A stretch of DNA of 5,250 nucleotides from Christensenella sp. UBA5399. GTDB taxonomy: Bacteria; Bacillota; Clostridia; Christensenellales; Christensenellaceae. Positions 5,223-5,250 of this stretch are shown one piece after another. The translations under genes and the position numbers were made by a program. The stretch spans positions 3,493 to 8,742 of the forward strand of contig DHOD01000096.1 of the NCBI GenBank assembly GCA_002407725.1, written 5' to 3'. Position 1 is the stretch's first letter. Each line of letters opens with the position of its first letter. The notes below the pieces were generated by a model, which searched no databases, was not told the DNA's origin, and was given only the letters and a program-made list of their open reading frames with translations.

Positions 5223-5250
5223 GTCTACTTAGGCCCCACTGAAATACAAT
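5223..5250. other. Unassigned right edge
   Basis: The last 28 bases after the leuCD terminator show no recognisable promoter, start codon context or RNA feature. They are too short to assign. Confidence 0.4.

Overview
The window reads as chromosomal DNA of a Clostridia-type Bacillota at roughly 50% GC. The reasons are AGGAGG-type ribosome binding sites, frequent ATA isoleucine codons, the short clostridial/archaeal form of LeuC paired with a separate short LeuD, and Gram-positive-style hairpin terminators. A gut lineage such as Christensenellales would fit, but that placement is an impression, not a demonstration. All four convincing genes lie on the + strand and form two transcription units.

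Layout. Positions 1-151 hold no supportable gene but are rich in inverted repeats, including a 20-bp palindrome at 103-122. A LacI-family regulator (152-1180) is followed after 21 nt by an FGGY carbohydrate kinase (1202-2689). A strong intrinsic terminator (2717-2747) closes this unit. The 678-bp gap from 2690 to 3367 contains that terminator, a near-consensus promoter (2858-2886), a terminator-like hairpin with a T6 tract (2956-2978), and two diverged copies of a structured modular repeat (2989-3202 and 3235-3352). leuC (3368-4627) and leuD (4649-5146) follow, closed by a second terminator (5189-5222) whose stem arms match the first exactly.

How the genes work together. The first unit looks like a small sugar-responsive module: the regulator probably senses a sugar or sugar phosphate and controls the kinase that phosphorylates a related sugar. 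The substrate cannot be read from the sequence, and no transporter, isomerase or aldolase lies in the window. The second unit encodes the two subunits of 3-isopropylmalate dehydratase (leucine biosynthesis); leuA and leuB are not in the window. The two units appear functionally unrelated.

The least ordinary part is the roughly 475-nt region between the predicted leuCD start site and leuC. It has a terminator-like hairpin early on, a possible 16-codon Cys-rich leader peptide, and two mosaic repeats sharing three boxes in the same order but carrying different structured inserts. The second copy ends at the leuC ribosome binding site. It may be a regulatory leader, an attenuator or small RNA, or simply an invasion of the gap by a dispersed repeat family; the sequence alone does not decide.
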